DNA of 64,000 nt from Sabellastarte sp. h YS-2021 (lineage: Eukaryota; Annelida; Polychaeta; Sabellida; Sabellidae): assembly GCA_964017235.1 (NCBI GenBank), contig OZ024935.1:89495052-89559051 (forward strand), written 5' to 3'. The notes beneath the pieces were generated by a model. It did no database searches, had not been told where the DNA came from, and saw only the letters and a program-made list of their open reading frames with translations. The position numbers and the translations under genes were made by a program. Positions 18,386-29,351 of the stretch are shown here, piece by piece; the first letter of the stretch is position 1, and each line of letters opens with the position of its first letter.

Positions 18386-21078
18386 AGAAAAAGGCAACAG
18401 GAAGGCATGCATCAGCCATGTTGGAAATACAAGAATAGTTTGGAGGGAGATTTTTATTTAAAATCAACAAATATCAGGTAACATATTTTCCATCTACTGT
18501 CTTTGTTGTTGTTTTATTTATCTGTTGTACATATAGACTTGGATGGCATATGTATTGTATATTTTTACACTAACATTGCCTGTAATCAGTAGTTGTTTTC
18601 TTTCTCTCTGTTAAAAGTACTGCTCCCCATTCTAACTTGAGAACATGACCAGAAAAGTGTAATTTATGCTCAGCTTTTGTGCAGTATTTCACCGACATAA
18701 ATGAAAAAAAAATGTACAGTGCTCACACACACACATGCGGAGGGGGGGATTGTAATTAACCTTCAATAAGAGGACTGGGTTTGGTGTGTAAACAAAGGCC
18801 ATGTGTTGCAAATATCAGCACAGAATTCTCACTGAAACCAGGAAGTTTGTTCTGAATTTTTTCTTTTTCTTCTTATTGCACAGTATAAACATATAACGTG
18901 TCCTCTCACTGCAGCTTTGCAAAGCAATCCAAACTATGTGTGCGTGTTTGTGTTTTTTTTTGTTTGTGTGTACATCAATATATATAGACACTCCAGATAT
19001 AAAAGGACAACATACTAGCCTTGTGCTGTGCGCAGTTCAACATAACACTGCAAAGAAGTCCATGTATAGCAATGTATATGTGCTTTCAATGCAAGCCACT
19101 TAGCAAGGACTACACTAAGTAAATATGCGTAGTTTCATTGATACTACCTGAATTGATTTTGTACCTAAATTTGCCTCAAAGGATTAATTTTCTTTATATC
19201 ATACAACATTTGTTGTAATTGAGGAAATTATGTAGTTTTGGCGTCTGCCTTGATATAATTGTCACTTTAGGTATATGGTTTTTTTCACAGTTAATTAGGT
19301 ATATGGTTTCTTTCACAGTTTATAAAAAAACGAACCAAAAAAAACACTCCATGCATTCATTTTATATTGTGCCTGTCAATAAGATACATGTATTTAAAGT
19401 TTAAAAAAAATTACATTCATCAATTCATCAGACCAAATATAAAGCCAAGTTTATGTGAAAACAGCAGCCCCCTCCCCCCTCCTCACAACGCAATCATACA
19501 AACCCAACAAGTGCTGTGCAAGATAGCCTTGGTAAAGGCTCAATATTTTTTTAAATCGTGGAACTTGTATGCATTGAAAAAACTTGTATATGTACTTTGC
19601 ATAATATGTATATGGGCCAGTAATATAATTTCTGTTGAAATTAGTACACTTGTTTGTAGGGATGTCACGATTCAGAATAGTTGATGTCAGTTATAATCAC
19701 AAATTACTTTTCATGATAACACTAAATAACTGTCAGATTTATAAAATAGTACAAATTGTATGCTTCATATCGTCTAAAATGTGATGAAAACATTAAATAT
19801 GTGAAATAAAATAAAATGAATATGTCCAAAACCTGTAAAAGTCATTAAATTTGAAATTTTCCTGCAATTTCTGATGCATTTTGGATAGACAGAAAGTGGG
19901 TGTTATAAGAGGTATTACTCGGGTACTTCTGGATTTATAAATGTATAAACCAAACAGAAAACACCTGCAGTTTGATTTTAACTTATTTTAAGTTACAATA
20001 TGCAAGCTAAAATGTGATGGATTCAGACATTTTTTATTATTCCTTGTTTAAATATGATATCAATATATAATATATTCCATCTGTTGTCGATTAGTTGGCT
20101 AGTTGTAACTTCTAATCCTACTTATTTGGCTTTTATGGTGTAATGTAGGCATACAATGAGTACAAATAATTTGGGTTGATTGCTTGAGGATAAAAATTCG
20201 ACTTGACATCGATTTCTCACAAAGTTTAGAATCCAACAATATGGCGGCTCCCATAAACAAAAAAAAATTGTCAAGTTTCTGTTTACTGTAAGTTTTATTA
20301 CAGCAATCACTGATGAGGTCCAAAGCAGCCTGCAAAGAGCAAGGTAGGGAGGTAGACAGAGCTGGTCTGCCAAGTGGATTAATGGAGACCATGTGTTTTG
20401 GCCAAATAAGGAGTCAAAGGCAATGAAAAAGCAAACAAGTCCAGAGAAAGGATTGATGAAGTTTGACTATATGAAAACGAAGTTCCTATCAGGTAATATA
20501 TTGTAACTTGAAAACTATTGCATTTAGAGTATTTTCTTTAAATATGTTGTTCAACTACTTTTGGGTCAGTTATAACATAGCAAAGTTGCATACCTGTAGC
20601 TTATTGCATAGCTGAGCAATAGCTACTTTGAGGTTTTCTCTGTTGAGTAAATCAGTTGTAACTTGAAACTATTGCATTTACAGTATTTCTTTAAATCTGT
20701 TATTCGCTTACTTTTGCGTGAGCTATATACCATATAAAATGCAGCCCTTTAACTGATTGCTTAACTGAGAAAAGCTATTTTGACTTCTCACTGTTGAGTA
20801 AATCAGTTGTAACTATTGCATTTGCAGTATTTTCTTTAAATATGTTTTTAACCTACTTAATTTTTGCATGAATTTCGAACACTGTGTACAGTTATTTTTG
20901 TGAATTACAGATTTATGAGAGCAGTTCTTAAATAAGTAACCATGCAGATCCTTTAATAAGTTCTTGCCCTTTAATTTAAACTGTGGAATTGAGCTTTTTA
21001 CTGAATATATTCAATTATTTTTTTCATGCTTGTAGAGTCTATCGGTAGTGTCTTGTGCTTTATTTATGGATATGATCC
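18386..21078. other. AT-rich intergenic or intronic sequence with one hAT-like terminus
   Basis: No gene recognised. TAGGGATGTCACGATTCAGA near 19658 looks like a hAT-type terminal sequence, but no partner was found. At 20500-20870 three diverged copies of TTGTAACTTGAAACTATTGC, TTTCTTTAAATATGTT and GTTGAGTAAATCAG form a loose ~160-bp repeat. Short ORFs carry no motifs. Confidence 0.4.
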
Positions 21079-21235
21079 CGGGCCGGGATTCACAAAAGGT
21101 CCTAGACAAAAAATTGTCATAACTTTAAGAGAAAAGTCTTAACTATGCAAGAATTTTGTCATAAAGTTAAGACCTTTTTATGCTTAGACAAAATGGGATT
21201 GAATGTGAATCTCAAAAATATAAAAAATATCAAAC
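21079..21235. mobile_element. MITE remnant related to the GGCC...ATTCAC family
   Basis: GGGCCGGGATTCACAAAAGG followed by CTTAGAC/TTAAGAC inverted motifs and a weaker opposite end (TTAGACAAAATGGGATTGAA, TGTGAATCTC). It has the style of the 17.3- and 38.4-kb MITEs but is short; the right boundary is uncertain. Confidence 0.5.
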
Positions 21236-21639
21236 ATGGTCAATTGCATGTAATTTGTTACATTTGGCATAAGCCATAGTTTGGTTAAGGTAATAATCAC
21301 AAAAGATTGTCAAGACATTAGTAATGGGGGTCTATTTTAATGTATTATAATTTTTAAAAAAGTGTTTAATTATATCTTTTCTGATTCTTTACAGCTACTG
21401 TCCAGAGAAGTGTTGCTTTGAAAGTGAAGTGGGAAGTGCTGTGGAAGCTTATCTTAACTATGCCCAAGATTTTGTTGGTGGTGGGGGACGTAAATAGGTC
21501 ATTTGTAATGCTGGGAGACTTTAATACAGGGATTGGACATTTTGTGGTGGTTGTCACAATCTATTGTAAAACCAGCATTTATGAACAACAGTTTTAAAAA
21601 GCTCTGGAAAGGTGTTTTACTCAACAGCCTTTAAAGGCT
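21236..21639. other. Unassigned sequence
   Basis: AT-rich. A ~60-codon minus-strand frame at 21366-21557 has no motif. Includes a CAGCCTTTAAAGGCTG palindrome at its right edge. Confidence 0.3.
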
Positions 21640-22031
21640 GTACAGGTATTTTTTCACGCAGGGTGTCCAGATGGGTGGGTGGGCAGCGGGAAAGAGTTTC
21701 CCCAGGTTGTATCTCAAAAACTATGACATGTACAATGTTGATACTTGGAAGGGACATTAGTTGGAAGGGTGTAGGTATGCAACATCATGGTGTGATCTTG
21801 ATTTGACCTTTGACATTGCTGTAGTGACCTTGAGTTTAAAAATCTTGTCCTTGCTATACTCAGAAACCATAAGGTGTAATAAGTTGATACTTGGTATGAA
21901 CATGGTTATGTGCAGTGTAATAGTGTTCCCTTGATTTGACAAAAGACTTTGCTGTAGTGGTCTTGCCCTTTAAAATCTTGTCCAGGCTATATCTTGCAAA
22001 CCATAAGGGTAGAAAACTGATACTTGGTTAA

Positions 22032-23357
22032 TAGGGCCGTCACGACTAATCGACAACGGTTAGAATAATGGTATTTACCGGTTCATTACCGTCGGAATAA
22101 TCGCCTAATGTAGTGTAAAAGATGGCAGAAGGTCTGAATCTATGAAATATGTCCATATTGTCACATAAGCTAAAATCCAAAAACAGCCGTCCACATTTTT
22201 CGTTTCCGGACTCTAACTCAAAAACAGTTTGTCCAATCGAATTCAAACTTGGTAGGGAGATAGATCATCATCATAACTAAGTTCCTTTCGAAATTGGTGA
22301 AATTCTGTCCGTTTGTTTGTCCGTTTTTTGTCTGTTTGTCTGCCCATCCGGCTGTTTGTCCACATTTTCGTTTCCCGACTCTAACTCAAAAACGTTTTTT
22401 TTTCAATCAAATTCAAACTTGACAGGGACTTAGATCACCATTATAGCTAGGTTCCTTTCGAAATTGGTGTAATTCTGTCTGTTTGTTTGCCCGTGTTTTG
22501 TCCGTTTGTCTATCCGTCTGTCCATCCACATTTTTGTTTTCGGACTCTAACTCAAAAACGGTTTGTCCAATCGAATTCATACTTGACAGGGACATAGATC
22601 ACCATCATAGCTAGGTTCCTTTCGAAATTGGTGAAATTCTGTCTGTTAGTTTGTCCGTTTGTCCATTTTTTGTCCGTTTGTCTGTCCATTCATCTGTCCG
22701 TCCACATTTTTGTTTCCGGACTTTAACTCGAAAACGGTTTGTCCAATCAAATTCATTCTTGACAGGGACATAGATCACCATCATAGCTAGGTTCCTGTCA
22801 AAATTGGTGTAATTCCGTTTGTTCATTTGTCCGTTTTTTGTCCATTTGTCTGTCCGTCCACATTTTCATTTCCGGACTGTAACTCGAAAACTCTTTGTCC
22901 AATCGAATTCAAACTTCACAGGGGCATAGATCACCATCATAGCTAGGTCCCTTTTGAAATTGGTGTAATTCTGTTGGTTTGTTTGCCCGTTTGTTTGTCA
23001 ACATTTCTGTTTCCAGACTCTAACTCGAAAATGCTTTGTCCAATCGAATTTAAACTTAACAGGGAGATACATCACCATCATAGCTAAGTTGCTATCAAAA
23101 TTGGTGTAATTCTGTCCTTTCATTTGTCATTTTAAAGCATAGATACAATTATGTAACCTAGATTACAAGTTTTACGTCATTTCTATGCTTGTTTCTAAAT
23201 GTAATTAGAGCAGTTGCTAACATTATTGCTGCCTGCGCAACCTGCCTTTTGGGGCATCTTTGACCCTCTTGTTTTTATAAATCGATGGATATTCGGTGTC
23301 GGCATGATTAGTACTTACTGCTTAGTCGACATGAAATAATTGGAGTCGTGATGTCCA
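22032..23357. mobile_element. hAT-like non-autonomous element carrying a tandem repeat
   Basis: The ends read TAGGGCCGTCACGACTAATC on the left and GAGTCGTGATGTCCA on the right, giving a short TIR around TCACGACT. They are flanked by TTGGTTAA (22024-22031) and TTGGTTAG (23358-23365), an 8-bp target duplication with one mismatch, as typical for hAT. No transposase frame; the interior is a satellite-like array. Confidence 0.65.
22195..23120 (+). repeat. Six-unit tandem repeat (~140-175 bp) with GTTTGTCCGTC microsatellite stretches
   Basis: The landmark TTTCCGGACTCTAACTCAAA occurs near 22203, 22371, 22537, 22711, 22868 and 23010. It is followed each time by GTTTGTCCAATCGAATTCAA, ACTTGACAGGGACATAGATC and AGCTAGGTTCCTTTCGAAAT, then a variable-length TGTCCGTTTGTC tract. 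Unit length varies mainly through that tract. Confidence 0.9.
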
Positions 23358-23790
23358 TTGGTTAGGGGGTGTACATTTGCATAGGGGGTATACATTTGCA
23401 ACATCTTGTTGACTTTGTTTTGATCTTGCCATAGTAATTTGACCTTTAAAATTTTTTCTGGACTATATCGTTGAAACTGTAAGGTCGAGAAGGTTAAAAC
23501 TTGATAGAGACACTGGTAAGGGGATGCAGGTGTGCAACATCATAGTGTGACTGTTAAACTTGGCTACACAAAAGTATATTAACTTGCCATATTTGGGACA
23601 TATTTCTCTTATCACAATATATGTATTGTTGAAACTGATTATTACATGTGCTTTTACTTAATAGTGCCATTACATTGATAGCTGTACTTCAATTAATAAA
23701 TTTTATATCTTTATAACTTTCACTTTATATCTTGCTATTCAGTTGTCTTGTTTTAATACTTTATCTTAACATACTTTTTCTCTCTCTTAA

Positions 23791-24270
23791 CCCTTTCGCT
23801 ACCATGTCTGTCGACTAGCAGTCGACATCAAAGTGTTTTACAAGGGACCATGTCTGTCGACTAGCGGTCGACGGCAATAATATATATTTCTTCTTTCCCT
23901 TCAGTGTACTGTTATACATTTTTGTTGGTGTATCAGTATTAAACCGACTTTTTAAGCATTTTATATGAAAGTTATGATATATTTTACCAAAAAATTCACC
24001 ATTTCACCTATTTTAACTGCTTTCGGTAGATATTGCCGTATTTAAGACATATAACTGCATATTGTTTACTCGTGGTTATTTTTATTTGGGGAATTCCCAC
24101 GAATTTTCCCATTCGACTTTTATCAATTCCTAATGAAATATACCGAAAATTACCGCAAATAAAGTGTATAAGGTAGTGAAATATTATTTTATTTCATTGG
24201 CGTTTCTGACGTGATATGACGTCATATGGCTACAGTCCCATGGAATAATGTTCCTTCAGTAGCGAAAGGG
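23791..24270. mobile_element. piggyBac-like MITE (TTAA target duplication)
   Basis: TTAA at 23787-23790 and 24271-24274 flank TIRs CCCTTTCGCTAC and (right, reverse complement) CCCTTTCGCTACTGAAGG. TTAA plus CCC-starting TIRs is the piggyBac signature. Inside the left end a palindromic TGTCGACTAGCAGTCGACA occurs, repeated imperfectly 46 bp later as TGTCGACTAGCGGTCGACG, a possible transposase-binding site. No transposase is encoded. Confidence 0.88.
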
Positions 24271-24274
24271 TTAA

Positions 24275-24984
24275 ATATTACTTTCTCAATGTAAACATTA
24301 TTTCAACATTTACATAACTGATAGTGTTTACTCTGAAAGTCTCTTGAGCTTTGTACTAAATATGGATGTCTGTCTTTATTCCTATTCACTCACACAAGTA
24401 TATCTTCTGGTGTAAAAAGAATACATACAAGCCCAAGTTATATATGCTGCAACAAATGTTAACTATTCTTTTGAAGAGGAAAGCTTAGCCAAATTGCATT
24501 TTAATTAATTGGAGAGGTTTAATCAGCTGGAAAAAATTGCTTGTGAATTGTTAAATTATATACTTTAATCAACTGGCAACAATTGTTTGTGAATTGATAA
24601 ATTATATATATATATATCATTTTGTAACCAACATTATTATGCTTTGCTATCCAATATTTTAACTGCAACATACTCAAAGGAAAATACGTAGAAATATGTA
24701 ACAAGTTAGTAAATACCAATTACTCTGTTAACCATGTAGCAAGAAAACAGTTTTGAACAATGTCGAATTAATGTTTACATTAGTCTAATTTTAGACAATT
24801 ACTATTGAATTTTGTAACTTGCAGTTGACTTTCAGCTTATAAATATTTGTAAAGGAAGACCCTAGCTGCCGGGAACCTCTTCCTCTCATTGTAAATGGCA
24901 GATATATTCGAAAAAAAAATTAAAAAATACTTATGTTGTGTCTGTCTTAAAGGCATTGGTAGTTATGACACCTTTTTTTTGTTG
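24275..24984. other. Unassigned AT-rich sequence
   Basis: A ~60-bp direct repeat around CAATTGTTTGTGAATTG(A/T)T + AAATTATAT occurs at about 24530-24600. Otherwise featureless. Confidence 0.3.
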
Positions 24985-25300
24985 TACCAACATTGAAATG
25001 GGACATTTACACATTGTAACACCATGACATTGCTGCAACATACAACTGTTATGGTGTGACAATGTCAGAATATGACATTGCTACAATGTATAACTGTTAG
25101 GGTGTGACAGTGTCAGAATATGACGTTGCTACAACGTGGAATGGTTACATTGGAAAACCGTAATGTTCTGACATTGTAACAATGTCATGAAATTATGTTG
25201 ATACAACTAACACATCTGCATGAATTTACAACGTTGAAACAACATCAGTGTACAACGTTGTTTCAACGTCATTCCAACGTAATTTGCCTGCTGGGAGAGA
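24985..25300. repeat. ACGTTG/CAACGT interspersed repeat with internal tandem structure
   Basis: Units of about 60 bp contain (TGACATTG)(CTACAATGTATAACTG)(TTAGGGTGTGACA)(GTGTCAGAATA). They pass into TACAACGTTGAAACAACATC and GTTTCAACGTCATTCCAACG and end TTTGCCTGCTGGG. Its right end pairs loosely with the start of the repeat at 18215. Probably a terminal part of a non-autonomous DNA transposon; class not assigned. Confidence 0.65.
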
Positions 25301-26083
25301 GGTGTTACAGGGTTTGAACCCCCTCTCCCTTCTTTCCTTGAACTTCACACTTATTTGGACATTGGATGAGTAGGTTTAGACCCTGGGCCCATATATTTGT
25401 ATTACAGAGATGGGGAAGGGTTTGAACCCTGGACTATTTATGTTTTGTGTGGGGAGGGGGTCATTAAAATCACTGCATAATAATAAGACTCGACACCTCT
25501 TGAACAGAACAAAGGAGACTGGTAGGACTTGTCTCCTCTTTTGGTACGATCACTGGCCTGTTGTATTTTTACACGAGATTTGAAAAAAATTACTCAAAAG
25601 ATCAATAATACTATAATAAAAAATATCATAGTATTTTAGTTCCCTGGAAATAAGTTGTGCGATTCTGAATTCAAAGGCCAAAGTTATGTTGGCAAACTCA
25701 CATAGATGTCAAAACTGTTAACCTACTAAGCCAATAAAATCCTGGTTTCAGTTTTAAGATACGGAATAGGCTACATTCCACAGAAAAAAAAATTCGCCGT
25801 GGTCACTTAGGCCATTCAAGATCACTTGTAAAGGTTTTTATAAAATATTTGAAGTCTTACTTTCACAAGCTATTTCCTGAATACAAGCTTATGGTGGTGA
25901 GGAGGGAAAGTCGTGACAGTGAAAACCCTCTATATGGGGTGCTAATCCATATGAAAAAGAAAGATTAGCCAGTCCATATGTCCTGATATTGATTTCAAAT
26001 ACTTTGAATAATAAGACTAAAATCTCCTTTATATTATTAAGATTGTTTTGTGTTATAAAGATCATAGTTTACTTTGTGCTTTA
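25301..26083. other. Unassigned sequence
   Basis: GGGTTTGAACCC(TGG) words at 25313 and 25415 may be worn B-box remains. No gene seen. Confidence 0.3.
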
Positions 26084-26195
26084 TGCCCCCGTTCAACAAC
26101 CAGGGTCATAATATAGAACAGACCCCTGGCATTCCCACGTGTGGGGGTCTAAACCACACAGGAGTTACTGTCTGTGATTGGATTCTACACTTAAT
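26084..26195 (-). mobile_element. Diverged family A SINE
   Basis: Reads CCCGTTCAACAACCAGGGTC, ACAGACCCCTGGCATT, then ACACAGGAGTTACTGTCTGT, aligning in order with the minus strand of the 9981-10128 copy. The tRNA-like A box is missing or decayed. Confidence 0.75.
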
Positions 26196-27393
26196 AGCAG
26201 CGAAGCCAACATGGACAGGGGCCGATCCAGCTTTAAATAAAGATAAGGGTGAGTTCCCACTCCTCGATATTCGTGATCCAGTACAGCATGTCCAACTTTT
26301 AAATCTGTATCTGTTGCTTTGGGTTTACTGTTGAATTACTTAACATGCTCATAAAAATCGTATAAACAAGCTATATTTCTATGGATCTACTAGTGATGGA
26401 CCTGCAATGCTGGGTAGTTTTTGGACACGACAGTCATAACGGGCACAATTTATTTTCATCGTCTGCATGCCCTGCCCGTGAGACTGTCCACCCTGTAAGG
26501 TTGTCATCATTGGGACGTCACCACATGCAATCAAATGTAACTCAATTAAACATGTGGACGTCTCTGATGGCCTGTCCTGATATTACACAAATCTGTACAG
26601 ACAAATCTTGCCAGGTCTACCACGTGCATATCATAGCCTTGGCTTATTAATTATTGGTCAAGCTTCAGTGGATTTCGTGGGGGAGGGGGGGGGGGGGGTC
26701 TGGGTTATTTCACATTGGCGTGACAATATATAATTACTTCCACGTGCAGGGTGTAATGGTCCCTTTTAGATGTGTGAGCTTTCAGCTTAAAATAATATCT
26801 GTTGTAAAACGTAAAAGGAGAATAATTATTAATTAATATAGCTAGTTGAAGTAAAACAACACTATAACTGGACAGTTTTATTCAAATGAACAGGCCTTGT
26901 ATAAAGTTGCATTAGTGGGATTGTTACTATATAGGCAGCAAGACCCATGTCTGTTAAGGCTACCTTAACAGCAGTAGGCTTTTTTAGCTCTAAGTTTTGA
27001 CACACTGATGTGAGGTATAGCTTGAAAAGCACATTGTGCAAGTTGACACACCAGCCCATAACAAGTGTAAAATTCTGCAGCACACGCATATATACGCGTG
27101 AGGATTTTAATATTTTAATATACAAGCTACAGTATACTCGTACAGTTACCAGCAGAAATATCTTATAACTTGTACTACTAGTACAGTACTTTGGGTAAGT
27201 TATTAAAATTTCACATAGATTTACAGTTTAACCATTTACTTATTTAATTATTTTTTTTTATATTCAATAAATTTAAATAATATACATTGTTGACAAAGTT
27301 TACAATATGTATTCTGGTAATCAGGGGGTTTGGTCTAAACCCAAAGTACAAAATGATTTCTTGAGTGTGGTGTTAAATTTACTGGAAATGCAC
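26196..27393. other. Unassigned sequence
   Basis: Includes a long G run near 26683-26698 and A/T-rich stretches. Frames at 26074, 26381 and 26862 lack motifs and probably do not code. Confidence 0.3.
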
Positions 27394-27395
27394 TA

Positions 27396-27612
27396 GTGGT
27401 GGTGGACCAGTTCACGCCCGGGTACCAATTCACGCCCACCCCTAAATTTATCCAAAACAATCGCAGTTAAACAATAAATTACAAATGTATATGATCAATT
27501 TGATGATTATATACAATGTGGTAAACATCTTCTCTATGAAAAATCATAAATCTTCAAGAAAATTGAGGGTGGGCGTGAATTGGTACCCGGGCGTGAACTG
27601 GTCCACCACCAC
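27396..27612. mobile_element. 217-bp MITE with perfect ~46-bp TIRs, TA target
   Basis: The first ~46 bases (GTGGTGGTGGACCAGTTCAC, then GCCCGGGTACCAATTCACGC) are exactly the reverse complement of the last ~46. TA flanks both sides (27394-27395, 27613-27614). The ~120-bp interior is AT-rich. TA duplication with perfect long TIRs suggests a recent Tc1/mariner-superfamily MITE or fold-back element. Confidence 0.9.
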
Positions 27613-27614
27613 TA

Positions 27615-27952
27615 TATTTTTACCAAAAATTATTTTTTCCCCGGGGGATCATGCCCCCCCGACCCCCTTAGTTCTGGTATGTCTGATGTGAACCCCCACC
27701 TTACTCTGATGTGAACCCCCCCTTTACTTAAAAGCTGGATCCGCCCCTGTATACTTGCATGTAGAACTGTGGCAAGACCCCACATAAAACCATAGAGACT
27801 TTCTTGAAGCTTGTACTGTAGTGCTATGTCATACTGTATGAGATCTAGTGAGGCTAGCACTTCTATAGAGAAAATTTTCTTTTTTTTTTTGTTTTTTTTT
27901 GTATCTGGACTTAAATGAATTGTGGCATAGCATGAGAAGTATCTCTTCACTG
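27615..27952. other. Unassigned sequence with CCCCC-rich words
   Basis: GATGTGAACCCCCACCTTAC is duplicated at 27682 and 27708, and GGATCCGCCCCTG lies near 27740. The poly-T tract at 27878-27900 could be a worn retroposon tail. No gene. Confidence 0.3.
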
Positions 27953-28006
27953 AAGTTAAGCAGCAGTGGGCTACGTTAGTACTTGGATGGGTGACCGTTT
28001 CAGTTC
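27953..28006 (+). repeat. 5S rRNA-derived fragment (SINE3-like head or 5S pseudogene)
   Basis: GAAGTTAAGCAGCAGTGGGC + TACG + TTAGTACTTGGATGGGTGAC + CG follows the internal control region of animal 5S rRNA (A box, intermediate element, C box) with several changes. The upstream part (GTATCTCTTCACT) is only weakly 5S-like, and the 3' stem is absent. It is therefore not a functional gene; a 5S-headed SINE remnant is the likeliest source. Confidence 0.75.
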
Positions 28007-28091
28007 ACTGCTCGAGTCTCTGATGGCTTTCTGGCCCATACTATTTGACCGAAACCCCTTTCAGCCTTGTTTTTCTCTATACATGTATTAA

Positions 28092-28290
28092 TTTGGGTTT
28101 TAATATTGCTTTTAACACTTTTTAAGGTCATATAATGTCAGGTAGTTTTATGGAAGAGGAAACCAGTACATACAGTTGGTAATAATGTGCCACCTTAAAT
28201 TTACTTTCCCACATAAGGTCCGGGGTTTGAACCGCCAGCCTGAGAGGTGGGAGGTGAGTGTTTTCATACTGTGCCACCGTAGCCACCTTT
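28092..28290 (-). mobile_element. Diverged family B SINE
   Basis: Minus strand. GGGTTTTAATATTGCTTTTA, then GAGGAAACCAGTACATACAG and GAGAGGTGGGAGGTGAGTGT, ending TGTGCCACCGTAGCCACC. In order, these are the tail, middle and tRNA-like head of family B. Confidence 0.85.
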
Positions 28291-28399
28291 TTTTCTCTAA
28301 ATAAATGGAATAAATACTTTTAATAGCAATGTTTATTTCTTGACTGAAAGTTCATTGGGAAGAAATCATTAAATGCAAGTGATAAACTTTATTGGGTTA

Positions 28400-28588
28400 T
28401 AATTTATTTATTTGGTGTTTTATGTTGCTTTCAACACTGTACCGGTCATATCACGACGGGTAGTTGGAAGGGCAGAGGAAATGGCAAGCAACTAGCAGCT
28501 TTCCTACTTAAGGTAGAGCCATGAACCGAACCCCGGCCTAAGAGGTGGGAGGCAAGAGTATTACCACTCTGTCACCATGGCCACTTTA
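28400..28588 (-). mobile_element. Family B SINE, internally deleted
   Basis: TTATTTATTTGGTGTTTTAT, CGACGGGTAGTTGGAAGGGC and AGAGGTGGGAGGCAAGAGTA, then CACTCTGTCACCATGGCCAC. Lacks the GTACTGGTTTCC...TGCCGTT middle present in the 51.9-kb copy. Confidence 0.88.
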
Positions 28589-28604
28589 CTGGGTTATAAA
28601 CATC

Positions 28605-28730
28605 ACTAGCAGGTGTTCAGAGTGGTTGTCATATTGGACTACAGTATAATTTCATCATTTGGCTGTCATCTCCAAGGTTATGGGTTCAAGCCAGCCGATG
28701 ATCTGATGGGATGTAGGCTACTGAGGGCCT
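28605..28730 (+). repeat. Possible third tRNA-like SINE remnant
   Basis: GTTCAGAGTGGTTGTCATAT (A-box-like) is followed 62 bp later by GGTTATGGGTTCAAGCC (B-box-like) and CGATGATCTGATGGGATG. Similar but weaker spacing is seen near 30755-30845 (GAGTGGTTAAC ... GTGGGTTTGAATTC ... GATGG). No tail or target duplication found. Confidence 0.35.
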
Positions 28731-29204
28731 GTCCAGATGTGGTAGAGTTAAACCAGAGATAAGGATGTTCTGGTTATTATAATCCAGAGGTCAGCGTCCT
28801 GTGTGTTAGTGCCATTACAGGCTGTCAATTTTGAGACAATGCTGAACACGTGTCCAACAAGACCCCACCTGTTGGAAGGGACATACAACAAAAACTGAAA
28901 CTTTTGAGTTCTATACTGTGTGCTGATATACAAATTCAGATAAAAGCTTGTTAATGTTTTAAATAAAAATAGCTCTGTATTGGCTTGTATCATACTATTT
29001 GTGGTGCATATAGACTGGCTATGTCATACAATTCCAACAATATAATCAGATTGCATTGTTTTGTGCCGTTTATTCAGACAAGCCTAATAATGTAGAGGCC
29101 AAAATCAATATTGACTGGTTCAATATAATTTGGTTCAATTTTATCCTTTTTTTGCCAGTGATTAGAAATAATAAGTGACTAGGTTTTTGTGATGTACTGT
29201 GTTA
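28731..29204. other. Unassigned sequence
   Basis: AT-rich, with no recognisable feature. Confidence 0.3.
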
Positions 29205-29351
29205 GAGGTCCTCAATGGCTTAGTAAGGTGTAGCATCTAAGTGAGAGGCTATCGTCTCTGTGTTGGTTCGACTCCCTCAAGTGTCAATGCTGAGGACCCA
29301 TCCCAACATGACCATGGCTGTGAAACAAGATGTGTTAAACATCTGAGCCTT
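29205..29351 (+). mobile_element. Family A SINE
   Basis: GAGGTCCTCAATGGCTTAGT with a worn A box, then GTGTTGGTTCGACTCCCTCA (B box), TGCTGAGGACCCATCCCAAC and ATGACCATGGCTGTGAAACA. Aligns along its length with the 9981-10128 copy; older by divergence. Confidence 0.87.

Larger units (their letters stand above)
21640..23560 (+). repeat. Tandem repeat of ~140-150 bp, interrupted by a hAT-like element
   Basis: The unit landmark is (ATATCTTG)(CAAACCATAAGG)...(TTGATACTTGG), followed by CAACATCATGGTGTGATCTT and TTTGCTGTAGTGGTCTTG. Units begin near 21712, 21850, 21988 and 23463. The third unit is split at TACTTGGTTA by the element at 22032-23357, and the array resumes with TTGGTTAGGGGGTGTAC. Confidence 0.8.

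Noticed and set aside
19658-19680. A hAT element beginning TAGGGATGTCACGATT
   Set aside because: No matching opposite terminus or 8-bp duplication could be found downstream or upstream.
27953-28006. A functional 5S rRNA gene
   Set aside because: Only the internal control region is recognisable; the 5' and 3' stems needed for the mature RNA are missing.
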